Shown here: positions 37,633-46,713 of the stretch, piece after piece | Layout of the letters: each line of letters opens with the position of its first letter | Numbering within the stretch: the first letter of the stretch is position 1 | Origin: Prochlorococcus marinus | Lineage (GTDB): Bacteria; Cyanobacteriota; Cyanobacteriia; PCC-6307; Cyanobiaceae | NCBI RefSeq assembly: GCF_001180245.1 | Contig: NZ_CVSV01000045.1 | Span: 24,290 to 88,289 of the forward strand | Direction of reading: 5' to 3' | Length of the DNA stretch: 64,000 nt | Translations under genes and position numbers: made by a program | The notes under the pieces: model-generated | The model's input: the letters and a program-made list of their open reading frames with translations, nothing else | Told to the model about the DNA's origin: nothing | Databases searched by the model: none

Positions 37633-39075
37633 TTAACCTACTGATCCCTCTAGTTTAAGTGCCAGTAACTTATCTGCTTCAGCAGCAAATTCCATAGGTA
37701 ATTGATTAAATACATCTCTGCAAAAACCGCTGACCATCATAGATACTGCCTCCTCAAATTCTATACCTCTGCTTTGGAGATAAAAAAGTTGTTCTTCTGA
37801 AATTCTACATGTACTTGCTTCATGTTCAATTTCAGAATTGGGTTGTTGAGATTTGATGTAAGGGAATGTATTTGCAGAAGCTTGATCTCCTATTAACATT
37901 GAATCACATTGACTGTAATTTCTTGATCCTGTAGCTTTTGTTCCCATTTTGACAAGACCTCTATAGCTATTTTTTGAGTTACCTGCACTAATACCTTTGC
38001 TAACAATAGTTGATTTGGTCTTAGGACCAATATGAATCATTTTTGTACCGGTATCTGCTTGCTGAAGATTATTGGTGAGAGCCACTGAATAAAATTCTCC
38101 TACAGATTCTTCCCCTAAAAGAAGACAGCTAGGATATTTCCATGTAATTGCAGACCCTGTTTCAACTTGAGACCAGCTAATTTTACTTCTCTTACCTAAA
38201 CATTTTCCTCTCTTGGTGACAAAATTAAAAATTCCGCCAATACCTTCTTCATCACCAGCATACCAATTTTGCACTGTTGAATATTTTATTGAGGAGTCGT
38301 CTAATGCTATTAGCTCTACAACTGCTGCATGCAGGGTATTTGTATCAAACATTGGAGCGGTACAACCCTCTAGATAACTTACAGAACTCGATTCTTCAGC
38401 AATGATTAGTGTTCTTTCGAATTGTCCTGAATCTCCACTATTAATTCTGAAGTAGGAAGATAGATCCATAGGGCAGGTAACACCTTTTGGGATATAAACA
38501 AAAGAACCATCACTAAAAACTGCAGAATTTAGTGCTGCAAAATAATTATCACTAGCTGGTACTACTGTACCTAAATATTTTTCAATCAAATCCGCATGAT
38601 TTTTTACTGCTTCACTAATTGAGCAAAATATAACTCCATGCTCAGCAAGTTCTTCTCTAAAAGTTGTGGCTATGGAAACACTATCAAAGACAGCATCAAC
38701 TGCTACATTTGTTAGCTTTTTTTGCTCCGTGAGGGGTATTCCTAATTTGTCAAAAGTCTCAAGAAGTTTGGGATCAACTTCATCTAAGCTAGCAATTTTC
38801 TCTTTTTGCTTAGGAGCAGAGTAATAAATAATATCTTGATAATCAATTTTTTTATATCCTAATGCTGCCCAATCAGGCTCTTTCATTTTTTGCCATTTTT
38901 TAAAGGCTTTTAATCTAAAATCGAGAAGAAATTTTGGCTCTTCTTTTTTCTGTGAAATTAACCTTATGATATCTTCATTCAATCCCTTTTCTATTTTTTC
39001 AGTTTCAATATCAGTGACGAAACCATATTTGTAAGGCTCTTTTACTACATCTTTTACTAAATTTTTGTTGACCAT
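37633..39075 (-). CDS. sufB: Fe-S assembly scaffold SufB
   Basis: SufB builds the Fe-S cluster on the scaffold. The 480-residue product has the SufB opening [15 protein letters not shown], the beta-helix core, and [18 protein letters not shown] with [21 protein letters not shown], which holds the cluster/sulfur cysteine. The frame extends 20 residues further upstream, but I chose the ATG at 39075 (MVNKNLVKD) as it fits the family length. It opens the sufBCDS operon, with about 95 bases to the divergent gene. Confidence 0.97.
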   Translation of the reverse strand: MVNKNLVKDVVKEPYKYGFVTDIETEKIEKGLNEDIIRLISQKKEEPKFLLDFRLKAFKKWQKMKEPDWAALGYKKIDYQDIIYYSAPKQKEKIASLDEVDPKLLETFDKLGIPLTEQKKLTNVAVDAVFDSVSIATTFREELAEHGVIFCSISEAVKNHADLIEKYLGTVVPASDNYFAALNSAVFSDGSFVYIPKGVTCPMDLSSYFRINSGDSGQFERTLIIAEESSSVSYLEGCTAPMFDTNTLHAAVVELIALDDSSIKYSTVQNWYAGDEEGIGGIFNFVTKRGKCLGKRSKISWSQVETGSAITWKYPSCLLLGEESVGEFYSVALTNNLQQADTGTKMIHIGPKTKSTIVSKGISAGNSKNSYRGLVKMGTKATGSRNYSQCDSMLIGDQASANTFPYIKSQQPNSEIEHEASTCRISEEQLFYLQSRGIEFEEAVSMMVSGFCRDVFNQLPMEFAAEADKLLALKLEGSVG

Positions 39076-39171
39076 GTTATCCAAAAATAACTTATTACAA
39101 TTAGCTTTATATACTCTAACGAAAGATACCCCCAATATTGAGTTTTTTTCCTTTATTAAAACTAAAAATTA

Positions 39172-39525
39172 ATGTCTAATCATCTTGATCCCTTCTCTAA
39201 CCCATTAAACATAGAAACTATTCAAGAAATAGATAATCTTGATCTACCTATAATGCAGAAACATCATTTAAGAATTCTCGCTCATTGCCTTCAGATTTTA
39301 AAAATTATCAATTTAGATAAAAGTTTGGAATATCAAAATAAAAATCCCCTGAGAGAATGGTGTGATAACCAATCCAAAAAATTTGATGATGAAAGATTTA
39401 GTGATCTTTTTTATGAGCAGTTAGAAACCACTTCGAAAAAGTTAAGTACTTTTTCAAAAAAAATAGGTAAAAGTATTGAGGATTTAGAGATAGATGATTT
39501 ACTACTTTTAGTCGAACAACGATGA
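39172..39525 (+). CDS. Conserved hypothetical protein divergent from sufB
   Basis: A 117-residue soluble helical protein with no signal peptide or membrane span. Residues about 20-60 (IDNLDLPIMQKHHLRILAHC) and the acidic C-terminus (SIEDLEIDDLLLLVEQR) look conserved in type, but I recognise no domain. In many cyanobacteria the gene divergent from sufB is the regulator sufR; this protein lacks the winged-helix motif and the cysteine cluster of SufR. A link to Fe-S assembly is suggested only by position. Confidence 0.7.
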   Translation: MSNHLDPFSNPLNIETIQEIDNLDLPIMQKHHLRILAHCLQILKIINLDKSLEYQNKNPLREWCDNQSKKFDDERFSDLFYEQLETTSKKLSTFSKKIGKSIEDLEIDDLLLLVEQR

Positions 39526-39797
39526 GTCCTCTATTATTAACTGATCCCGAAGAAAAAATATATTTTTGTTGAGTCGTTAACAAATTCAGGTAATAAAATT
39601 TAAAAAAAAAGAAAATTTATTTACATTTTAAAAAGATCTGAAAATTAATTAATTTCTTTGATACCAACTGTTTTGAAGAGAAATATCAATTTTGAGAATT
39701 TTTTAGTAGTCAGAGGATCCTGACGACAGGCCAAAAAGACACACAATTCCTAAAAAAAAAGAACATACTGATCCCAAACAAAAACGGAGAATTTAAA

Positions 39798-40898
39798 GTG
39801 GCTGATGGGATCATGAATAAAGATCAATTACTCTCACTAACCCTCAGACAATTACGTCAAGAAGCAAGTAAATTATCGGTTCCGCTTTACAGTCGCAAAA
39901 CCAAAGCTGTTTTAGTTGATTTAATACTTAAATATCAAGAAAAATCTACAAAAAATACATTCATTACACCTTCAGAGTCAAAATCAGATGAAACTTATGA
40001 GTCCAATGCTTTTATCAGTAGTGAAAAAGTTAAAACAAATGTAGTTTTCTTACCCCGAGACCCGGATTGGGCTTATGTTTTTTGGCAAATTTCTGATGCA
40101 GATAGAGAAAAAGCACAATCTTTGGGAGCTAATAAATTATGTTTACGATTATTTGATGCATCTGGTTCTGAAGGCAGCAATTTGAATCAAGGAACACTAA
40201 GGGAGATAGCAGTTGATAGTTACAGTACTGAGTGGTACTTGCCAATCCCGCTTGCAGATAGAGATTATAAAGTGGAATTAGGTTACAAATATGGTTTTAA
40301 TTGGATGTCATTGGCATTTTCTTCTATAAGCCATGTTCCTGGGTCTCATCCTTCTGAGCAAATCCTTGATAAATTTGTACCTTTTAATTTAGATTCTACT
40401 TCTGAGTCAATCCCAGATATTTCTAATCCTGCTGTTTCAGAACAAAATGGTATGCATGAAAGGTTATACCAAGCAGCAACAAACGTTCCTCTCAGAAGAA
40501 AAGTTGGTTCTGAAGAATTTATGGAAAATGTAAATTCAACAAACCTCAATGATAATCTTACAGACTCAGGTGCTGGTAAATGGTCATCAGGTTTAAATGA
40601 TTCTGGAAGCGGAATTGTTAAAAATAGATCTTTCTGGCTCGTTGCTGATGCTGAATTAATTGTTTATGGAGCCACAGAGCCTTCTGCAAAACTTACAATA
40701 GGTGGAGAAGATGTACCTCTTGCTGCAGATGGTACTTTTAGAATTCAAGTTCCATTTAGAGACGGGACTCAAAAATATGATATTAAAGCTGTTGATGTAT
40801 CCGGTGAGCAAGAAAAAAGTATTTCAATGAAATTTGATAGAACTACACCACTTGACGATACTAATGAAAAAGATAATGCTGAGACTGAATGGTTTTAA
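39798..40898 (+). CDS. DUF4912 protein with N-terminal SAP/Rho-N-like motif
   Basis: The 366-residue protein opens with a helical LTLRQLRQEASKLSVPLYSR, similar to a Rho-N/SAP nucleic-acid binding motif. A DUF4912 core follows (about 75-185), with FLPRDPDWAYVFWQI and EWYLPIPLADRDYKVELGY. The C-terminal part (about 275-345) has a beta-rich, carbohydrate-binding-like appearance. Cyanobacterial members are uncharacterised. The start is GTG at 39798, with ATG six codons later as an alternative. About 270 untranslated bases precede it. Confidence 0.75.
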   Translation: MADGIMNKDQLLSLTLRQLRQEASKLSVPLYSRKTKAVLVDLILKYQEKSTKNTFITPSESKSDETYESNAFISSEKVKTNVVFLPRDPDWAYVFWQISDADREKAQSLGANKLCLRLFDASGSEGSNLNQGTLREIAVDSYSTEWYLPIPLADRDYKVELGYKYGFNWMSLAFSSISHVPGSHPSEQILDKFVPFNLDSTSESIPDISNPAVSEQNGMHERLYQAATNVPLRRKVGSEEFMENVNSTNLNDNLTDSGAGKWSSGLNDSGSGIVKNRSFWLVADAELIVYGATEPSAKLTIGGEDVPLAADGTFRIQVPFRDGTQKYDIKAVDVSGEQEKSISMKFDRTTPLDDTNEKDNAETEWF

Positions 40899-40910
40899 TA
40901 AATTAAATTA

Positions 40911-41081
40911 ATGCTGAAAAAAATTGTAGCTTTTACTCCATTGTTTGGTGCATTAACGTTTCCACTAATAGTTCCAATTACAATTTCTAGGTTTGGTGTT
41001 AACTATGGAATTCTTAGTGCATTGTTAATTTCTTCATTATGGTTTATCGCTATGTTAAGAACTTCCGAAATGCCTCATTAA
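40911..41081 (+). CDS. Small two-span membrane protein, 56 residues
   Basis: A complete ATG-started ORF begins 12 bases after the DUF4912 gene. It starts with LKKIVAFTPLFGALTFPLIVPIT, a first hydrophobic span, then NYGILSALLISSLWFIAMLR, a second. It looks like a real cyanobacterial small membrane protein from its composition and position, but no function is known to me. Confidence 0.72.
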   Translation: MLKKIVAFTPLFGALTFPLIVPITISRFGVNYGILSALLISSLWFIAMLRTSEMPH

Positions 41082-41113
41082 TTTAGTTAGATTTTTGGAA
41101 GTTTTTTAAAAAT

Positions 41114-42751
41114 ATGAACCAAGTTAGTGTAATTAATATCAATTCTCCTTTTCTAGATCAAAAGCCAGGCACCTCTGGATTAAGAAAAAGTACTTTAAAG
41201 TTTCAGGAAGAACATTATCTAGAAGTTTTTATTGAAGCAATCTTACAATCATTAGAAGATTTAAAAGGTTCAAAATTAGTAGTTGGTGGTGATGGCAGAT
41301 ATGGCAATCTTGAAGCAATAGAAAAAATTGTCCAAATATGTATTGCGCATAAAGTTCAAAAGGTTATTATTCCAAAATTCGGTTTATTATCTACTCCTGC
41401 TACATCACATTTAATTAGAAAAGAAAACGCCATTGGAGGAATTATTCTTTCTGCAAGCCATAATCCTGGTGGGATTGATGGCGACTTTGGAGTGAAATTG
41501 AATATCTCCAATGGTGGCCCAGCTCCTGAGATAATTACAAATAAGATTTTTAAGGCTTCACAATTACTAACTAGTTATAAAATTTGTAAAGTTCAATTAC
41601 CCGATTTTCGTGAATATGGAACTTATTCTTACGACGAAACTACCTTAGAAATTATTGATGGATTAGCAGATTATTCTAATTTGATGGAGAAAATTTTTGA
41701 TTTTGATCAAATTAGTGATTTTTTAAAAAAAGATTTCTCGTTAATCTTTGACGCAATGAATGCGGTTACAGGCCCATATGCAAAAAATATTTTTGTTGAA
41801 AAAATGGGTCTTGCTCCTGATTGTGTCATGAACGGTAACCCGTTAAAAGATTTTGGTGGTTTACACCCTGATCCTAATCTTACTTACGCATCCCATTTGG
41901 CTGATTTGTTATTAAATAAAAAATCTTATAATTTTGGTGCTGCATGCGATGGAGATGGAGATAGGAATATGATTTTAGGAAGTGGATGTTTTGTAAATCC
42001 CAGTGATAGCCTTGCAGTCATCACTGCTAACACAAAATGTGTCCCTGGCTATAAAGATGGTATTACAGGTGTGGCACGATCTATGCCAACCAGCTCAGCT
42101 GTTGATAATGTTGCTCGAGCATTAAATATACCTTGTTTTGAGACACCTACTGGCTGGAAGTTTTTCGGAAATCTTTTAGATTCTAATTTAATTACTTTAT
42201 GTGGAGAAGAAAGTTTTGGAACAGGTAGTAATCATGTGAGAGAGAAAGATGGACTATGGGCAGTTTTGTATTGGTTACAAGTTTTAGCTGAGAAAAAATG
42301 TTCGGTAAGTGACTTGATGCAGAATCATTGGAAACAATTTGGTAGGAATTATTATTCAAGACATGATTATGAGGCAATTCCTTTGAATATTGCTAATCAA
42401 ATCTTTGGTAATCTAACTTCTATGCTCGACAATTTAAAAGGAAATAGTTTTGCTGGTCATTTAGTTAAAGTTGCAGATAGCTTTTCATATTTAGATCCCG
42501 TTGATAATTCCATAAGTGAAAATCAAGGTTTAAGATTGGTCCTTGATGATAATTCTCGAGTAATTGTGCGCCTTTCTGGAACTGGAACTAAGGGTGCAAC
42601 GTTAAGACTTTACTTTGAGAAATTTTTCGATCCTCAACAGAATCTTTCGTTAAATCCTCAGATCGCTTTGAAACCTCTAATAGATGATTTAGATACTTTA
42701 TTGAACATTTCAAAACTTACTCAATTGGAAACTCCTACAGTAATTACATAG
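41114..42751 (+). CDS. pgm: Phosphoglucomutase
   Basis: The enzyme interconverts glucose-1- and glucose-6-phosphate, linking glycogen and central carbon metabolism. The 545-residue protein carries the phosphoserine loop ILSASHNPGG (S115), the metal-binding ACDGDGDRN, the sugar-binding CGEESFGTGSNH, and the phosphate-binding RLSGTGTKGATLR. The type is alpha-PGM, similar to Pgm1 of eukaryotes. It follows the small membrane gene after about 30 bases. Confidence 0.97.
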   Translation: MNQVSVININSPFLDQKPGTSGLRKSTLKFQEEHYLEVFIEAILQSLEDLKGSKLVVGGDGRYGNLEAIEKIVQICIAHKVQKVIIPKFGLLSTPATSHLIRKENAIGGIILSASHNPGGIDGDFGVKLNISNGGPAPEIITNKIFKASQLLTSYKICKVQLPDFREYGTYSYDETTLEIIDGLADYSNLMEKIFDFDQISDFLKKDFSLIFDAMNAVTGPYAKNIFVEKMGLAPDCVMNGNPLKDFGGLHPDPNLTYASHLADLLLNKKSYNFGAACDGDGDRNMILGSGCFVNPSDSLAVITANTKCVPGYKDGITGVARSMPTSSAVDNVARALNIPCFETPTGWKFFGNLLDSNLITLCGEESFGTGSNHVREKDGLWAVLYWLQVLAEKKCSVSDLMQNHWKQFGRNYYSRHDYEAIPLNIANQIFGNLTSMLDNLKGNSFAGHLVKVADSFSYLDPVDNSISENQGLRLVLDDNSRVIVRLSGTGTKGATLRLYFEKFFDPQQNLSLNPQIALKPLIDDLDTLLNISKLTQLETPTVIT

Positions 42752-42784
42752 AATTAAAAGTAATTATTTTTTGATTTTATTTAT

Positions 42785-44074
42785 ATGCATTCAGAAAATT
42801 TATTTACTAACTATTCTCAAATAGCAAACAATGCACCTTTGGCAGATAAATTAAGACCAAAGAATTTGGATGATTTTTTTGGTCAACAACCAATCCTGAA
42901 TGAGAATTCGCTTTTAAGAAGTGCAATATTAAACGATAAGATCAGTAATTTTATTTTTTCTGGCCCTCCGGGTGTTGGAAAAACTACTTTAATTGAAATT
43001 ATTTCTTTTAATACGCGGTCAAAATTAATTAAGTTAAATGCAGTATTATCAAGTGTTAAAGAATTAAGAAATGAAATAGCTAATGCAAAAGATAGATTCA
43101 TAAATTCAAAAAGAAAAACAATTTTATTTATAGATGAGGTTCATAGATTTACATCAGTTCAGCAAGATGCTTTATTACCTTCAATAGAAAATGGAACTAT
43201 AACTTTTATTGGTGCTACAACTGAAAACCCTTTCTTTGCTGTTAATAAAGCGCTTGTTAGCAGATCTCGTATTTTTACATTACTTCCTTTGGCAGAAAAT
43301 GATTTGCAGAAAATAATACAAAAAGTCATTGCTCACTATTTAAAACAAAAAGATTCAAAAAAGGTTTATTTAACTCAAGATGCCATAACTCATTTAATTA
43401 AATTTTCTGGCGGAGATGCAAGGACATTAATCAATGCGCTAGAGATGGCCATAGAAACAACTGCTGAAAATGATGCTAAAGAAATAAACATTAATCTCTC
43501 AATAGCAGAGGATGCATTACAAAAGAAAAATATTGTTTACGATAAAAATGGTCAAAATCATCACGATGTAATAAGTGCCTTTATCAAGTCTATAAGAGGT
43601 TCTGATCCAGATGCAACTTTATTCTGGCTTGCGAATATGCTGGAAGCTGGCGAAGATCCTAATTTTATTTTTAGAAGACTACTTATATCTGCCAGTGAAG
43701 ATATTGGAATAGCTGATCCTAACGCCATAGTAGTTGTACAATCCTGTTGTGATGCTTTTGATAGAGTTGGTTTTCCAGAAGGATTATATTTTTTAACGCA
43801 GGCTTCTTTATATTTAGCTATTTCTCCAAAAAGTAATAGTATGAAAAGTATTTTTAAAGCAATTGAAACAATCAAATCTACCTATGCTTTTGATGTTCCA
43901 CTTCATTTAAAAAATAATTCTAATAGTTATGTCAATCCTCATAATTATCCAGGTAATTGGATCGTACAAGAATATCTTCCTAAATCTTTGAGAGGTTTAA
44001 AAATATGGAAACCAAATAATAATGGATGGGAAAAAACTCAATATGAAGAACTGCTTAGAAGAAAAGAAATTTAA
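42785..44074 (+). CDS. rarA: Replication-associated recombination ATPase RarA/MgsA
   Basis: The 429-residue AAA+ protein acts at stalled replication forks. It has the P-loop SGPPGVGKTT (59-68), Walker B ILFIDEVHRF, sensor GATTENPFF, and the MgsA C-terminal fold with SASEDIGIADPNA. The tail NYPGNWIVQEYLPKSL is a family mark. Its stop codon interlocks with that of the next, convergent gene in a shared TTAA. Confidence 0.95.
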   Translation: MHSENLFTNYSQIANNAPLADKLRPKNLDDFFGQQPILNENSLLRSAILNDKISNFIFSGPPGVGKTTLIEIISFNTRSKLIKLNAVLSSVKELRNEIANAKDRFINSKRKTILFIDEVHRFTSVQQDALLPSIENGTITFIGATTENPFFAVNKALVSRSRIFTLLPLAENDLQKIIQKVIAHYLKQKDSKKVYLTQDAITHLIKFSGGDARTLINALEMAIETTAENDAKEININLSIAEDALQKKNIVYDKNGQNHHDVISAFIKSIRGSDPDATLFWLANMLEAGEDPNFIFRRLLISASEDIGIADPNAIVVVQSCCDAFDRVGFPEGLYFLTQASLYLAISPKSNSMKSIFKAIETIKSTYAFDVPLHLKNNSNSYVNPHNYPGNWIVQEYLPKSLRGLKIWKPNNNGWEKTQYEELLRRKEI

Positions 44075-44727
44075 AAATTTTTCGAACAACAAATAATCTC
44101 AGGATTAAAAGAAGTTTTTTCTTTGTAGGCTAAAGCGATAGTCCAATTATGGAAGTTAATCTGTGAAAAATTTAAATGTATGTTTTTCTTCTTATGAATT
44201 AACTCTTTTGGCTTTTCAAAAAATTGCCAATATTTAATGTCTTTAGCTATTTTTCCATGATCCCATTTTATAGCCGCTTCAACAGCACACCATTGATTTA
44301 ATATCATATTTTTTGTTAAATAATCATTATGGTTAGATTTATTGGTATGAAAAAAATATTTTTTTGCAAATTTTATATAGTTAAAATCTCTATCTGTTCT
44401 TTCAATATCAATCCCTATTTTACCTTTATGCCAGACTATAATAATGGCATCTTTACAATGACTTAAACTGATATGTCCCATGCCAGAGGGTAAACTTGGA
44501 GGCTTTCCAGGTTGAGCATTAATTGGAATTTCTAGAGGGTCTAAATCAAAAAGTGTTGAAAGTGATTGTCGCAAATAAGCTCTTGTTTCTAAGAAAATCT
44601 TTGATCTTGATTTTGTTAAGTTTTCTGCAGTTTTAATTTCTTCTATAGTTGCGACATCTTGCACACCTTTAATCTCATAAAACCAAATTTTTGGTATTTT
44701 ATATTCATACTCATTTAATAATTTCAA
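44071..44727 (-). CDS. 4'-phosphopantetheinyl transferase, Sfp/HetI type
   Basis: The 218-residue enzyme activates acyl carrier proteins by adding phosphopantetheine from CoA. It shows GKIGIDIERTDR, the magnesium-binding motif with D and E, and WCAVEAAIKW, the second conserved block with E and K. ISLSHCKDAI is the first block. The start appears to be TTG at 44727, sharing a base with the ATG of prxQ on the opposite strand. The likely targets are the fatty-acid carrier protein and any polyketide-like systems; none is visible here. Confidence 0.86.
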   Translation of the reverse strand: MKLLNEYEYKIPKIWFYEIKGVQDVATIEEIKTAENLTKSRSKIFLETRAYLRQSLSTLFDLDPLEIPINAQPGKPPSLPSGMGHISLSHCKDAIIIVWHKGKIGIDIERTDRDFNYIKFAKKYFFHTNKSNHNDYLTKNMILNQWCAVEAAIKWDHGKIAKDIKYWQFFEKPKELIHKKKNIHLNFSQINFHNWTIALAYKEKTSFNPEIICCSKNF

Positions 44728-45194
44728 TGGCTCTTAAGGTTGGCGACAAAGCACCAGAATTTAAATTAAAAGATTCTTTTGAGAAAGAAGTTTCTCTTAG
44801 TGATTTTAAAGGTAAAAGAATAATACTATATTTTTATCCAAAAGATAATACGCCAGGATGTACTAAAGAAGCATGTAATTTTAAAGAGAATTGGGATTTA
44901 CTCCAAAAAAATAATATTGTTGTGCTTGGTATTAGTAAAGATAATGCATCCTCTCATCAGAAGTTTATAGAAAAATTTAATTTACCTTTTATTCTTTTAA
45001 CTGATCCTGAACCTTTCAAAGTTTCTTCTGATTACGACAGCTATGGACTGAAAAAATTCATGGGAAAAGAATATATGGGAATGATGAGAAATACTTTTTT
45101 AATTGATCCTGAAGGTAACATCGAAAAAATTTATTTAAAGGTAAAAGCAGCAATAATGGCTGATCATATAATTGCAGACCTTGGGTTAAGCTAA
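44727..45194 (+). CDS. prxQ: Peroxiredoxin Q (Bcp type)
   Basis: The 155-residue thiol peroxidase reduces H2O2 and organic peroxides with thioredoxin. FYPKDNTPGCTKEACNF has both the peroxidatic C45 and the resolving C50, five residues apart, as in PrxQ. The ATG at 44727 (MALKVGDKAPEF) is chosen; the frame extends 12 residues upstream, but these overlap the divergent gene. It converges with coaX, overlapping by four bases. Confidence 0.95.
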   Translation: MALKVGDKAPEFKLKDSFEKEVSLSDFKGKRIILYFYPKDNTPGCTKEACNFKENWDLLQKNNIVVLGISKDNASSHQKFIEKFNLPFILLTDPEPFKVSSDYDSYGLKKFMGKEYMGMMRNTFLIDPEGNIEKIYLKVKAAIMADHIIADLGLS

Positions 45195-45880
45195 TTTTTT
45201 ATGGACAGGTGGTGAATAATCATCCCCTCCATAACTAAATTAGGAGCATTGATAATATTTTCTTTTTTAGTTTGTAGACATTTTGTGAGTAATTGAGAGT
45301 CTCCTCCACAGATTATTAAAATATCCTTTTCGGGATTAAATAAACTATTAATCACGCCAGTAAGAGAGTTGATTACTCCTTTTAAAATTGCTTCATCTGT
45401 ATTAATTAAAAAATCTTTGATTGGAATATCATATTTTTTGGGAAATTTAAGATTTTTTGTATTTTGTTCCATTGATTTTAATTGTGTTAGAAAACCTGGA
45501 AGAAGTTGACCTCCAATAATAGATCCATGTGAATTCAATTTTGTTATTGATAATATTGTGCCAAAATCTGCAATTAGCAAATCTTTTTCTAAAGGGTTTT
45601 CAATAATTTTTAAAGCGGCAATACAAGCAAGAGCTCTATCAACTCCAAAATAATCAGGAAGATTTGATAATTGGATATCTTTAGTTTTTATTTCATTTTC
45701 TTTTTTCAGCAAAAAATTTGGTAGTTTTCCTACAGAAGCCCAAATTAATTGATCAAGATCTATATTTTCGGGAATTTTTTGCTCTTTTTTCGTATGAAAG
45801 AATTTAGATTGATTTTTAGAATATTCTGCCCAATGAAGCCTACTATTGCCTACCAATAAAAAATTTATATCTGAGATCAT
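45191..45880 (-). CDS. coaX: Type III pantothenate kinase
   Basis: CoaX phosphorylates pantothenate at the start of coenzyme A synthesis. The 229-residue protein has the ASKHA fold. PDYFGVDRALACIAA is the pantothenate-binding block, ADFGTILSI is the second phosphate motif, and GGQLLPG matches the third. The N-terminal LLVGNSRLHW stands where DxGNT is usual; the catalytic aspartate of the typical motif is not in its normal place, a pattern I believe is seen in cyanobacterial CoaX. cysH is encoded upstream on the same strand, 15 bases away. Confidence 0.82.
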   Translation of the reverse strand: MISDINFLLVGNSRLHWAEYSKNQSKFFHTKKEQKIPENIDLDQLIWASVGKLPNFLLKKENEIKTKDIQLSNLPDYFGVDRALACIAALKIIENPLEKDLLIADFGTILSITKLNSHGSIIGGQLLPGFLTQLKSMEQNTKNLKFPKKYDIPIKDFLINTDEAILKGVINSLTGVINSLFNPEKDILIICGGDSQLLTKCLQTKKENIINAPNLVMEGMIIHHLSIKN

Positions 45881-45895
45881 TGTTCTATGATCAAT

Positions 45896-46618
45896 TTAAT
45901 TATTAGTGTGTATTCCACATTCTTGTTTAATCCCTCCAAATCTTGTATCTCTGCCCTTTTTTTCAATACCATCGGGACTGCTTGAATGCCAATCTCCTAT
46001 AGAAGAATAACCTTTGCTAAAAAGTGGATGGGCAGGTAAATTATTCTCTTCCATATAATAAAAAATATCTTTATTTGTCCAATTTAATAAAGGCCTTAAA
46101 GAGAGTCTTTGACGAATTACGTCTATAAATTTCATTTTGTCTCTATTTTTTGTTTGACTTGATCTAACACCGCTTGCCCAGCAGAAAATGTCATATTTTT
46201 TTAGACCATTTTCTAAAGGTTTTATCTTTCTCAATTCATGATACTTATCTAGATCACTCTCTTTTTTTGTTTCCCAAAGTTTTCCGTATTTGGCCTCCAT
46301 TCTTGCTGGAGATAATTCACTTTGCAGAATTTCAACTTCTAAGGATAAATTATCAATAAGCTTTTCAGCGTAATGGTATGTTTCTGGAGGAAGGTAACCT
46401 GTATCTATCCAAAATATTTTAATTTTTTTTTGTAGAGATAATTTACTGACCATATCTAAAAGGACTGATGACTGTATACCAAAACTTGTTGTAATAGCAA
46501 ATTGATTATCAAACTTTTCATAACCCCATGTAAGCATTTCTTGAGGCTTCATCTCTACTAGCTCTTTATTATATTTACTTAAGTTGGTTTGAATATCTTC
46601 TTGGATTTTTTCAATCAT
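45896..46618 (-). CDS. cysH: Phosphoadenosine phosphosulfate reductase
   Basis: CysH reduces PAPS to sulfite in assimilatory sulfate reduction. The 240-residue protein has ATTSFGIQSSVLLDM (PP-loop nucleotide site), IFWIDTGYLPPETY and the C-terminal catalytic ECGIH. The two cysteine pairs that bind a 4Fe-4S cluster in APS reductases are missing, so it is the thioredoxin-dependent PAPS type. It is divergent from the NDH-2 gene. Confidence 0.94.
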   Translation of the reverse strand: MIEKIQEDIQTNLSKYNKELVEMKPQEMLTWGYEKFDNQFAITTSFGIQSSVLLDMVSKLSLQKKIKIFWIDTGYLPPETYHYAEKLIDNLSLEVEILQSELSPARMEAKYGKLWETKKESDLDKYHELRKIKPLENGLKKYDIFCWASGVRSSQTKNRDKMKFIDVIRQRLSLRPLLNWTNKDIFYYMEENNLPAHPLFSKGYSSIGDWHSSSPDGIEKKGRDTRFGGIKQECGIHTNN

Positions 46619-46713
46619 TATTCAGTTTGGTTATGAGTTTAATTTTATTTCGCTCAATTTAAAAATTATTCGTATAGTTTAATAATACATTCACGCATAA
46701 CAATATTTCTCTA

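Noticed and set aside
39709..39724. Hairpin GTCAG-AGGATC-CTGAC in the DUF4912 leader
   Set aside because: Only five base pairs and no T tract or known riboswitch features; not enough to call a regulatory element.
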